Source of the DNA: CAZVYS01 sp964630755
GTDB taxonomy: Bacteria; Patescibacteriota; Microgenomatia; UBA1400; CG1-02-47-37
Direction of reading: 5' to 3'
DNA length: 31,733 nt
Assembly: GCA_964630755.1 (NCBI GenBank)
Contig: CAZVYS010000012.1
Span: 1-31,733, forward strand
Shown here: piece after piece, positions 6,976 through 14,047 of the stretch
How positions within the stretch are numbered: position 1 is the first letter of the stretch
How the letters are laid out: each line of letters starts with the position of its first letter
Program-made: the position numbers and the translations under genes
Notes under the pieces: generated by a model
What the model saw: the letters and a program-made list of their open reading frames with translations, nothing else
Database searches by the model: none
What the model was told of the DNA's origin: nothing

Positions 6976-8016
6976 TTAATTAATAATATCTCCATTTAAT
7001 AAGATTGTTCTTCCATTAAAGACTACTTTCTCAACTTGTCCAAATAAATCTATGTCAGTAAATGACGTCCAACCACACTTAGTTTTAAGCTCCTTTTCTC
7101 TTAACTGGAAGCTTTTATCTGGATCAAACTCAATATAAGATTTTTCAAGACTCTTCAACCGAAATATTTTCTTAGGATTATGATACAGCCATTTTTTTAC
7201 TTGTTTTAAGCTACATTTACTTAACTTTACCCCTCTAAGCATCAAGCCTAAAGTACTTTCCAAGCCTGGCACTCCAAATGCAATTTTCTTACCAGTCTTT
7301 TCTTTTTTTGTATGAGGCGCATGATCAGACTCCACTAAATCAATTACCCCACTCTTTAACCCTTTCCACAAAGCTTGCTGATCTTTTTTCGTTCCCAAAG
7401 GCGGTTTCATAATTGCTTTACCTTTTAACCTCTTTTCATCATTTTTTGTTAAAAACAAATGATGGGGCGTGGTGCCAGCTGTAATCTTTGGACCACTCTT
7501 TTTAGCTCTTTTGATCAACTCAACCTCTTCAGCTAAACTAACATGGCAAACATGAAGTCTTCTATCATAAACCCTAGCCAAAGCAATTGCTCCAGCTAGC
7601 TGCATCCCTTCTGCATGAGCTAGAATCGGCTTTTTTGAATCCCAAGCCTCATAAACTTTTTCAAGTAGCTTAAGATCAGAGATCATCATCCCACCAGTTG
7701 TCATGTCAAAATAAATCTTTAAACCAAACACTTCTTTTAACTTAGCAGACTCCTTAAGCTCCTTAATATTCTTACCATTAGTTCCCATATGAAAACCAAT
7801 AAAACACTTTGACTTTTTCTTAACTAACTTAACTTTTTGCTTTACTCTAGCTACAGTTATTGTCTCGATCGGGTTATTAGGCATATCAAGAATCTGCAAA
7901 AATCCACCTTTAACTGCTGCTCTGCTAGCCGTCCTAAAATCTTCCTTATGAGTCGCCCCCGGATCTCTTAGGTGCACGTGTACATCTATTAATCCCGGCC
8001 ACCTGACTTTTCCCAT
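6976..8016 (-). CDS. pyrC: Dihydroorotase (short, CAD-like type)
   Basis: Cyclises carbamoyl-aspartate to dihydroorotate. Zinc ligands are visible: H13 and H15 in GLIDVHVHLRDPG, the candidate carboxylated Lys in FGLKIYF (K100), H134 in LAHAEG, H158 in HVCHVS and D231 in ESDHAPHT. The protein starts just seven residues before GLIDVHVH and so lacks the longer N-terminal beta-domain of many bacterial PyrC. The opening (PGLIDVHVHLRDPGATHKEDF) resembles the dihydroorotase domain of animal CAD. 346 aa; start 1 nt after pyrB. Upstream ATCase and downstream MGS-like gene recreate CAD components as separate genes. Confidence 0.93.
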   Translation of the reverse strand: MGKVRWPGLIDVHVHLRDPGATHKEDFRTASRAAVKGGFLQILDMPNNPIETITVARVKQKVKLVKKKSKCFIGFHMGTNGKNIKELKESAKLKEVFGLKIYFDMTTGGMMISDLKLLEKVYEAWDSKKPILAHAEGMQLAGAIALARVYDRRLHVCHVSLAEEVELIKRAKKSGPKITAGTTPHHLFLTKNDEKRLKGKAIMKPPLGTKKDQQALWKGLKSGVIDLVESDHAPHTKKEKTGKKIAFGVPGLESTLGLMLRGVKLSKCSLKQVKKWLYHNPKKIFRLKSLEKSYIEFDPDKSFQLREKELKTKCGWTSFTDIDLFGQVEKVVFNGRTILLNGDIIN

Positions 8017-8017
8017 C

Positions 8018-9034
8018 TTACTTTACCTTTCCAGTTACTAAACTTAGTAAAGCCATTCTAGTATATACACCCATTCTCATCTCTTCAAAATAAGCGGCTC
8101 TTGGATCCTCGTCCACCTCATAAGTAATCTCTCCTACTCTAGGAAGCGGATGCATCACAATCATCTTCTTTTTAGCTAACTTCATTAGTTTTGGATTAAT
8201 ATCATACTGGCCCTTAAGCTTATTGTATTGCTTTAGTAACTTTGGCGTATTAAACCATTCTTTTTGAAGCCTGGTGACATACAACACATCCAGTTCACCT
8301 AACACCTCTTCTAGGTTACCAGTTTCAGTTACCTTTACTCCCTTGTCTTTAAGCTCCTTAACATTTTCTCTAGGCATCTTTAAAACATCTGGAGAGATAA
8401 AGTAAAACTCATTTTTCTTATCCATTAAAGTTAAAATCTTCGCCAATGACTTAATGGTTCGACCATATTTAAGATCACCCAGCATACCTACCTTTAAACC
8501 TTTTACCTTCCCAAGCCTTCTGTAAATAGTATACAAATCCAAAACTCCCTGGGTTGGATGCTCTAACTTTCCAGAGCCTCCATTTAAAATCGGTACATTC
8601 CCATAATTTGCCGCTTCATAAGCAGAATTATCATCTGGATGTCTCATCACAATCACATCACAAGCAGTCGTTTGCTCGATCGACTGAATCGTATCTCTAA
8701 GTGACTCACCTTTTGTAACTGACGAATAAGCTGTCATGCCATGAATAGCAATCACTCTGGTGCAACCAAGCCACCTAGCAGCCGCTAAAAAAGACGTAAA
8801 AGTACGAGTTGATGGCTGATAAAACAACTCTGCCATAGTAATATCTTTAAGTAACTTACTTGTCTTTTTGCTCTTCACTATTTTTTCCATCTTGTTTGCC
8901 ACTCTAAATAACTTCATTACTTGCGCAGGCTTGGTAAACTGATTAATCGACACCAAATGCTTGCCTTTAAACCCACCATCAAAAGTAGCTACTTTATACT
9001 CTTTCTTAATTGGACTTTTAATAAACTTTGTCAT
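8018..9034 (-). CDS. pyrB: Aspartate carbamoyltransferase catalytic chain
   Basis: Condenses carbamoyl phosphate with aspartate. Numbered from the start chosen here, the carbamoyl-phosphate motifs are PSTRT (74-78), HPTQ (159-162) and HPLPRV near the C-terminus; 338 aa is slightly long for PyrB. I chose ATG at 9034 (MTKFIKSP) because a strong GGGAGA Shine-Dalgarno lies 6 nt upstream (9046-9041). The frame remains open to an ATG at 9085, but the extra 17 residues (MLAVARTGSTAKAGRDI) are encoded by palindromic DNA and are probably untranslated spacer. No pyrI regulatory chain is seen. Second gene of the pyrimidine operon. Confidence 0.93.
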   Translation of the reverse strand: MTKFIKSPIKKEYKVATFDGGFKGKHLVSINQFTKPAQVMKLFRVANKMEKIVKSKKTSKLLKDITMAELFYQPSTRTFTSFLAAARWLGCTRVIAIHGMTAYSSVTKGESLRDTIQSIEQTTACDVIVMRHPDDNSAYEAANYGNVPILNGGSGKLEHPTQGVLDLYTIYRRLGKVKGLKVGMLGDLKYGRTIKSLAKILTLMDKKNEFYFISPDVLKMPRENVKELKDKGVKVTETGNLEEVLGELDVLYVTRLQKEWFNTPKLLKQYNKLKGQYDINPKLMKLAKKKMIVMHPLPRVGEITYEVDEDPRAAYFEEMRMGVYTRMALLSLVTGKVK

Positions 9035-9043
9035 AATATCTCT

Positions 9044-9090
9044 CCCGGCTTTTGCCGTGGATCCCGTTCTGGCTACTGCCAGCATCGGGA
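9044..9090. repeat. Double palindromic element between argF and pyrB
   Basis: TCCCG (9062-9066) pairs with CGGGA (9086-9090), enclosing CTGGC (9069-9073) tact GCCAG (9078-9082). An adjacent second hairpin is CGGC tttt GCCG (9046-9057), whose edge supplies part of the pyrB Shine-Dalgarno. It fills most of the 57-bp spacer and is markedly GC-richer than its surroundings. No T-run follows on the minus strand, so it is not a standard terminator. Confidence 0.65.
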
Positions 9091-9091
9091 C

Positions 9092-10030
9092 TCAATATTT
9101 TCTATTTAATAAATAAACCATTAAGCCTTTTTGAGCATGAAGCCTGTTTTCAGCTTCATCAAACACCACTGACTGCGGCCCATCTATCACTGCACTTGAA
9201 ACTTCCTTTTCTCTGTAAGCTGGCAAACAATGCATAAAAATAGCTTTTTTCTTAGCTAACTTCATAATTTTATCTGTCACCTGAAATCTAGGAAATACTT
9301 TTAATCTCTTTTTAGCTTCCACTTCATCACCCATACTAATCCAAGTGTCAGTCACTACCACATCAGCGTCTTTAGCGGCTACCTTCGGGTCAGCTGTCTG
9401 AACAATCTTACCTCCTGTTTTCTTAGCCCACATCTTAGCTTCTTGTAAGATTTCTTTTCTCATCCAAAATCCTTTAGGCGCTGCCACCACAAACTCATTC
9501 TTTAACATGGCTGACATAACAGCCAATGAATGAGTCACATTATTATTACCATCCCCTAAAAAGACAATCTTTAACCCAGTCACTTTGCCTAGCTTTTCTT
9601 TAATAGTTAAAAAGTCTGCCAACACCTGACACGGATGCTCAAGATCTGACAAGCCATTTATTACTGGCACCACCGAACCTTCTGACAATTCTTTTACACT
9701 ACTATGTTTAAAAGTTCGAGCAAATATCAAATCTGCCATTGAACTAGTCACAATCCCTACGTCACTAGCTGATTCTCTTTTGCCCATTTGAATATCATTG
9801 GGGCTTAAATAAATCGAATGGCCACCAAGCTGCGTCATGCCAATATCAAAAGAAATCCGAGTTCTTAAACTTGGCTTTTCATAAATCGAAGCTAAAGTCT
9901 TTTGTTTAAAAACTGGTTTATTTCGCCCCTTAGTTTTTAACTCTTTTTTAATTTTTAAAGATATATCCAAAACTTTTTTAAGTTCAGCTATTGTTAAATC
10001 TGATATTTTTAAAAAATGTTTTACTTTCAT
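9092..10030 (-). CDS. argF: Ornithine carbamoyltransferase
   Basis: Transfers carbamoyl phosphate to ornithine to give citrulline, or runs in reverse. Motifs: EKPSLRTR (residues 51-58, carbamoyl-phosphate binding), HPCQ (132-135), the ornithine-specific SMG loop in DTWISMGDE (228-236) and HCLP (267-270). The SMG loop separates it from aspartate and N-acetylornithine carbamoyltransferases. 312 aa, typical. It heads the pyrimidine operon. There is no Shine-Dalgarno just before its ATG, which comes 7 nt after a terminator-like hairpin and tail, so expression probably depends on the leader region. No other arginine gene lies in the window. Confidence 0.93.
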   Translation of the reverse strand: MKVKHFLKISDLTIAELKKVLDISLKIKKELKTKGRNKPVFKQKTLASIYEKPSLRTRISFDIGMTQLGGHSIYLSPNDIQMGKRESASDVGIVTSSMADLIFARTFKHSSVKELSEGSVVPVINGLSDLEHPCQVLADFLTIKEKLGKVTGLKIVFLGDGNNNVTHSLAVMSAMLKNEFVVAAPKGFWMRKEILQEAKMWAKKTGGKIVQTADPKVAAKDADVVVTDTWISMGDEVEAKKRLKVFPRFQVTDKIMKLAKKKAIFMHCLPAYREKEVSSAVIDGPQSVVFDEAENRLHAQKGLMVYLLNRKY

Positions 10031-10036
10031 ATTTTG

Positions 10037-10062
10037 CTATAAAAATCCCCGCTGACGCGGGG
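10037..10062 (-). terminator. Intrinsic terminator/attenuator before argF
   Basis: On the minus strand CCCCGC (10062-10057), loop GTCA, GCGGGG (10052-10047), then ATTTTTAT. The 6-bp all-GC stem with a U-tract is a textbook intrinsic terminator, unusual in this AT-rich DNA. It lies between a 15-codon leader ORF and the argF start, so it would control entry into the whole operon. Confidence 0.75.
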
Positions 10063-10068
10063 TAATGA

Positions 10069-10116
10069 TTAATATCTCCTTTTTGCTTTTTTAATTTGTC
10101 TTTGTTTATTTTTCAT
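10069..10116 (-). CDS. Putative 15-aa leader peptide of the argF-pyr operon
   Basis: ATG at 10116 is preceded by a good Shine-Dalgarno (AGAAGGA, 4 nt away) and reads MKNKQRQIKKAKRRY before TAA at 10069-10071. The stop lies 6 nt upstream of the terminator stem, so a ribosome at the end of the ORF would cover its first arm. Three of 15 codons are Arg (AGA, AGG, AGA), with the AGG-AGA pair at codons 13-14, which fits arginine sensing for an operon headed by an ornithine carbamoyltransferase. Six Lys/Asn-type AAA/AAT codons may just reflect base composition. Translation is unproven. Confidence 0.5.
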   Translation of the reverse strand: MKNKQRQIKKAKRRY

Positions 10117-10132
10117 TTTTCCTTCTAAAAAA

Positions 10133-10151
10133 CCAGAGCTTGTGGCTCTGG
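10133..10151 (-). promoter_or_regulatory. 5'-terminal hairpin plus U-tract of the argF-pyr leader
   Basis: CCAGAGC (10133-10139) and GCTCTGG (10145-10151) form a perfect 7-bp stem with a 5-nt loop, followed on the minus strand by TTTTTT (10132-10127) and then the leader-peptide Shine-Dalgarno. The start predicted from the promoter is near 10151, so the hairpin would be the first part of the transcript. The gene upstream is divergent, so it is not needed as a terminator. Confidence 0.65.
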
Positions 10152-10157
10152 GACTTT

Positions 10158-10186
10158 AATTTATAAAAATATTCACTATCTGTCAA
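10158..10186 (-). promoter_or_regulatory. Promoter of the argF-pyr operon
   Basis: On the minus strand TTGACA (10186-10181), a 17-nt spacer and TAAATT (10163-10158); TATAAA (10165-10160, 15-nt spacer) is an alternative -10. The predicted start falls at the base of the leader hairpin. Confidence 0.65.
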
Positions 10187-10232
10187 CCCCCAATGTTTAA
10201 TAACTGATTGCAAGTATTTAAAACTTTCAATC

Positions 10233-10260
10233 TTTACTTGTAAAAATAATAAGTTATACT
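10233..10260 (+). promoter_or_regulatory. Promoter of the GH31 gene (leaderless transcript predicted)
   Basis: TTTACT (10233-10238), 16-nt spacer, TATACT (10255-10260). The ATG at 10267 begins 6 nt after the -10, exactly where transcription should start, and no Shine-Dalgarno exists. The gene is therefore predicted to be translated from a leaderless mRNA. Confidence 0.6.
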
Positions 10261-10266
10261 CTCTCT

Positions 10267-12519
10267 ATGAGTTATCCAAAACCAACTCCAAGTCTGAAAA
10301 ATATATCAATCAAAAAAAAAGGTCGATCAGCAACTCTACATAGTCATCAAAAAACTCCAATAGAGTTTACTCACTATACCAATATTGGTTGGGAAATAGA
10401 ATTACGCTATGATGCTATCAATCCACTATTTAACCAACAACCATATACAGGACAACAAACAATACTTCCAAAAAACAATCTTAAATCTACTAACAAAAAG
10501 GGTAAAATTGTCATCCAGAATAATGATTCAAGAATTACCTTAAATAAAAAAAACGGCAAGTTTATAATTACCGACTCAAATCAAGAAAAAATATTTTCCA
10601 CCACATCTCCTCCATTTTCATACCATAAAAAGCCCGTTCAAATTTATGAAAACCTAATGTCTAGAAAAGTAACTGATTTTTCATTCCGAGCACCTTTTAC
10701 CCCAAGAGGAAAACAATTTAAAACTCACATGGTCAGATTTCAATATCCTCGCCCTGCTGGCACAATCTTAGGAATTCCCGGCCAAACAGGAGAAACAAAT
10801 CGAAATGGCTACCGCTTCGAACTTCATAACACTGATAATTACCTTCATATTCCTCTTAGGAAACCACTTTACCAAAGTTGGCCAGTTATATTTCATCAAA
10901 ATACTAATAAATCTAGTTGGGTTTGCATCTTTCATGATAACCCCAGTAGAACTTTTATCGATATTGGTGATTTTTATAAAGATAAAGTCACTTTTGAATC
11001 ACTTACCGGCAATACTCGAATCTACATCCTTTACGATGCATCTCTAGAAAAAGTGTCTCACAAACTAGCTCTTCTATTAGGTAAAAACCAATTTCCTCCT
11101 TTATGGGCCTTTGGCTATCAACAATGCCGCTTTTCTTACATGAATACTATAGAACTTCAACATGTTGTCAAAAAAATGAAAAAAGATAATATTCCCCTTG
11201 ACGCAATCTACTGCGACATTGATATGTTTGATGGATTTCGAGTCTTTACTAAAAACAAAAAAACCTTTTCTGACTTACCAAAAGTTAGCAAAAAATTGCG
11301 TAACAAAAATGTCCAAACCGTTACTATTATTGACCCTGGCGTAAAAGTTGACAAAAAATTTCCAGTTTATAAACAGTTAAAAAAATCAGATAGTTATCTA
11401 AAAAACAACGATGGGTCTGATTTTATTGCCAAAATCTGGCCTGGAAAAAGTCTATTCCCCGACTTTAGCAATCCAAAAACTCAAACCTGGTGGGCCCAAC
11501 TTCAAAAGCAATGGACTATCGAAAATAACTTAAGCGGAATCTGGAACGACATGAACGAACCATCTAATTTCGACGGCATGACCAAAACCACTTCAAAAAC
11601 CAATTGGTCTCATGGAAAATTTAAAAACGAATATAACCTCTATGGCTATTACATGGCTCAAGCTAGCTCCTTAGGTTGGCAAAAAACCTATCCAAACAAA
11701 AGAGGCTTAATTATTACTAGATCTGGATATCCTGGTGTTCAACAACACGCTATTATCTGGCATGGTGACAATCATGCTTGGTGGGAACATTTACCCCTAG
11801 CCATGAATACCGCCATAACTTACTCCCTATGCGGAGCATACTATACCGGGGCCGACGTTCCAGGATTCACTGGCAATCCCCCAAATGATCTAGCTATTCG
11901 CTTTTTTCAACTAGGAGCCTTCTTGCCTTTCTTTAGAGGTCATAGTATTTACTTTGCTAAAAATAAAGAACCCTATGCTTTTAATAAAAAAACTAAGCAC
12001 CATATCAAACAAGCTATTAACCTACGCTACTCATTATTAAGAGAATGGTATACAGGTTTTTTTATTGCTATCCAAAAACAACTTAGCCCTTTAATGCCAG
12101 TTTTTGATAAAAAACAATCATATGTCCCTGATGAATTTACCTTGTTTGATAAATTCTTGATTGCTCCAATTATAAAAAGAGATCAAAAGAAAAAACTTAT
12201 ATATTTACCATCTGGCTACTGGTATACTCTCGGTAATACAAAAGAACTACAACCAGGAAACTCATGGATTTCTATTGATGTAAACCAAGATACTATTCCT
12301 ATTTTTGTCAAAGCTGGAACAATTCTGACTCGAAACAAGGTTGGCAAAACCACTGTTGATACCCTCAAGAATAAAGAAAAATTTGAAGTTTATCTGGATC
12401 AAAAAGGTCAAGCTAAGGGATTTTGGTTTTCAGATGATGGTCTAAGTAAAAACGACAAAAACGCCCGAATACACACACTGAGTTTAAATTCTGACGGAAA
12501 AATTATAAAAACAACTTAA
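10267..12519 (+). CDS. Glycoside hydrolase family 31 (alpha-glucosidase-like)
   Basis: 750-aa GH31 enzyme, predicted to hydrolyse or transfer alpha-linked glucose or xylose. The nucleophile motif is GIWNDMNEPSNF with D428; the acid/base Asp is D501 in WHGDNHAWWEHL. Around them are the substrate-site segments FGYQQCRFSY, IYCDIDMFDGF, TRSGYPGVQ and GADVPGFTG. The N-terminal ~270 residues form the galactose-mutarotase-like beta-domain, and C-terminal beta-domains follow the barrel. There is no signal peptide, so it is likely cytoplasmic. It converges on two GT20 genes: its TAA overlaps the opposing stop within TTAA at 12516-12519. Substrate (maltodextrin, trehalose-type or other) cannot be fixed from sequence. 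Confidence 0.93.
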   Translation: MSYPKPTPSLKNISIKKKGRSATLHSHQKTPIEFTHYTNIGWEIELRYDAINPLFNQQPYTGQQTILPKNNLKSTNKKGKIVIQNNDSRITLNKKNGKFIITDSNQEKIFSTTSPPFSYHKKPVQIYENLMSRKVTDFSFRAPFTPRGKQFKTHMVRFQYPRPAGTILGIPGQTGETNRNGYRFELHNTDNYLHIPLRKPLYQSWPVIFHQNTNKSSWVCIFHDNPSRTFIDIGDFYKDKVTFESLTGNTRIYILYDASLEKVSHKLALLLGKNQFPPLWAFGYQQCRFSYMNTIELQHVVKKMKKDNIPLDAIYCDIDMFDGFRVFTKNKKTFSDLPKVSKKLRNKNVQTVTIIDPGVKVDKKFPVYKQLKKSDSYLKNNDGSDFIAKIWPGKSLFPDFSNPKTQTWWAQLQKQWTIENNLSGIWNDMNEPSNFDGMTKTTSKTNWSHGKFKNEYNLYGYYMAQASSLGWQKTYPNKRGLIITRSGYPGVQQHAIIWHGDNHAWWEHLPLAMNTAITYSLCGAYYTGADVPGFTGNPPNDLAIRFFQLGAFLPFFRGHSIYFAKNKEPYAFNKKTKHHIKQAINLRYSLLREWYTGFFIAIQKQLSPLMPVFDKKQSYVPDEFTLFDKFLIAPIIKRDQKKKLIYLPSGYWYTLGNTKELQPGNSWISIDVNQDTIPIFVKAGTILTRNKVGKTTVDTLKNKEKFEVYLDQKGQAKGFWFSDDGLSKNDKNARIHTLSLNSDGKIIKTT

Positions 12520-14030
12520 GGAAAAACAATCACTCCATCAGTTCTTGGATCAATTACTCTTTCAACAAAAGAACGGGTTTGTCGACCATGTTTTTTTGGA
12601 TCATTTTTATCAACATCAACTATTCTCTTTATTGCCTTAGCCATTTCCATAACGCTCCCTTGTCTAACAAAATTAATTAAATGACTATGTCGACCGTTTT
12701 GTATTGTTTGCATCGCAAATCCAGTCCCCATGCCAATTATTCCAGTTCGATTATAACCAGTTATTGCATTTACCTTTAATGTTTCCATAGGCGATAAACA
12801 TAAACCATCTTGTATTCCTCCAGTAATAGCATGCGCATCTCGTTGAACTAAAGAAACAAGCACTGGTGGAATTCCTGGCATATAGTGTAAAACTTTTGGA
12901 TACTTTTCTTTTAAAACTGATAACTTCTCTCTTAAAAACTTTATGTATTGATGCTGAGGATGATGATCAATTAACTCTCTATCCAATTGGGGCAAAATCA
13001 GATAAAATCTAAACTGTTCTTGTTCCGATAAAGTCAGTGTTGATAAAAACTGATCCATTCCATCTAGCACTACTGTTGGTCCTTTTTGCTGATCAGCTCT
13101 ATCAACCACAACAAAACGATGAAGATTGGTATCCTGAGTTGACACAATCTCATCAATCACTGCTCGTTGTTCTATAGTTAAACTTTTATATGCTTCAGTT
13201 TCCTGATAATTATCTCTATTAATTGTATTTAGCCTCTTTCCAATATTAACTTGATCTACTCCAAGATCATAGCGACTAATTTCTGGAACTGGTAATTTTA
13301 AAGACAGAAAATGATGCTCTAATCGCCTCGCATAAACATCAGTGTGAACAAAAACTTGATCCATTAGACTCACTCCTCTTAAAAACTTTTCTCCCAACGA
13401 AAAAGATCTTAACTGCTCAGGCACTGTCACATGATGATGATAAGACTGCCAACAACCTCTTGCTCTAAGTTCTTCTGCATATCTTTGCATTGATGGATAA
13501 AACATATAATCCTGCCAGTTAATAACCGATTTGTCCGGAATTTCTCTGATCCGTTCATCAAATCTATCTGCAAATTGACTTAGTGCTTGAGGATTTCGAG
13601 CATGAAAACCATGATTTTCCACATGTTCCACTGCTCTATCAAGAGTTCCAATAGGGGTTTTATAGCCTGATCCCGAAAACATTGCTCCCAGTACATCATC
13701 CCTATATCCACCATCAGCAATATGTGCATCAGGATGAAAAATCACCCACTGATCACCAAACCAAATTCCAAAACGATCTCCATTAGGAATCGACTCTTCC
13801 GCTGCTGCCAATATCTCAAGAGTGACACCTGACTCAGCAACCAATAATTTCATGGATTCATTATCTGGAGATAATATATTTAAAGTTGAGTTTGGAAAAT
13901 CCTCAGCTCTACTTAAAGTAACTTGCCGGTCAACTGTTGTTGCTAACCCACCACCAACCAACTGCCCACTAAGAGTCTCAGCCATCTCAAATGCATAAAC
14001 TAAATAATGATCACCTTCTATTTTCTGCAT
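12516..14030 (-). CDS. GT20-family glycosyltransferase (divergent trehalose-6-phosphate-synthase-like), copy 2
   Basis: 504 aa. GT20 features: GGGLATTV (residues 27-34) as the N-terminal loop, NWQDYMFYPSMQ (171-182, in place of WVHDYHL), CWQSYHHHVTVPEQ (193-206, in place of FFLHxPFPSxE), VHTDVYARRL (228-237), VDRADQQKG (309-317, equal to VDRLDxxKG, with R311 and K316) and QDGLCLSPMETLK (407-419, equal to RDGMNLVxxE). The H of HDYH and the R of RDG are replaced by Gln, so donor or acceptor may differ from OtsA. It lies 17 nt downstream of a paralogue of almost the same length. The product is probably a glucosyl disaccharide phosphate or related compound; no phosphatase (OtsB) gene is adjacent. 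Confidence 0.78.
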   Translation of the reverse strand: MQKIEGDHYLVYAFEMAETLSGQLVGGGLATTVDRQVTLSRAEDFPNSTLNILSPDNESMKLLVAESGVTLEILAAAEESIPNGDRFGIWFGDQWVIFHPDAHIADGGYRDDVLGAMFSGSGYKTPIGTLDRAVEHVENHGFHARNPQALSQFADRFDERIREIPDKSVINWQDYMFYPSMQRYAEELRARGCWQSYHHHVTVPEQLRSFSLGEKFLRGVSLMDQVFVHTDVYARRLEHHFLSLKLPVPEISRYDLGVDQVNIGKRLNTINRDNYQETEAYKSLTIEQRAVIDEIVSTQDTNLHRFVVVDRADQQKGPTVVLDGMDQFLSTLTLSEQEQFRFYLILPQLDRELIDHHPQHQYIKFLREKLSVLKEKYPKVLHYMPGIPPVLVSLVQRDAHAITGGIQDGLCLSPMETLKVNAITGYNRTGIIGMGTGFAMQTIQNGRHSHLINFVRQGSVMEMAKAIKRIVDVDKNDPKKHGRQTRSFVERVIDPRTDGVIVFP

Positions 14031-14047
14031 TTATGTTTTAATCATAT

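Noticed and set aside
9035..9085. Longer PyrB beginning at 9085
   Set aside because: The extra residues come from palindromic spacer DNA, while ATG 9034 has a strong Shine-Dalgarno at the right distance.
10399..10490. Possible frameshift or truncation at the GH31 N-terminus
   Set aside because: The frame is continuous from a leaderless ATG, and the beta-domain length is normal for the family.
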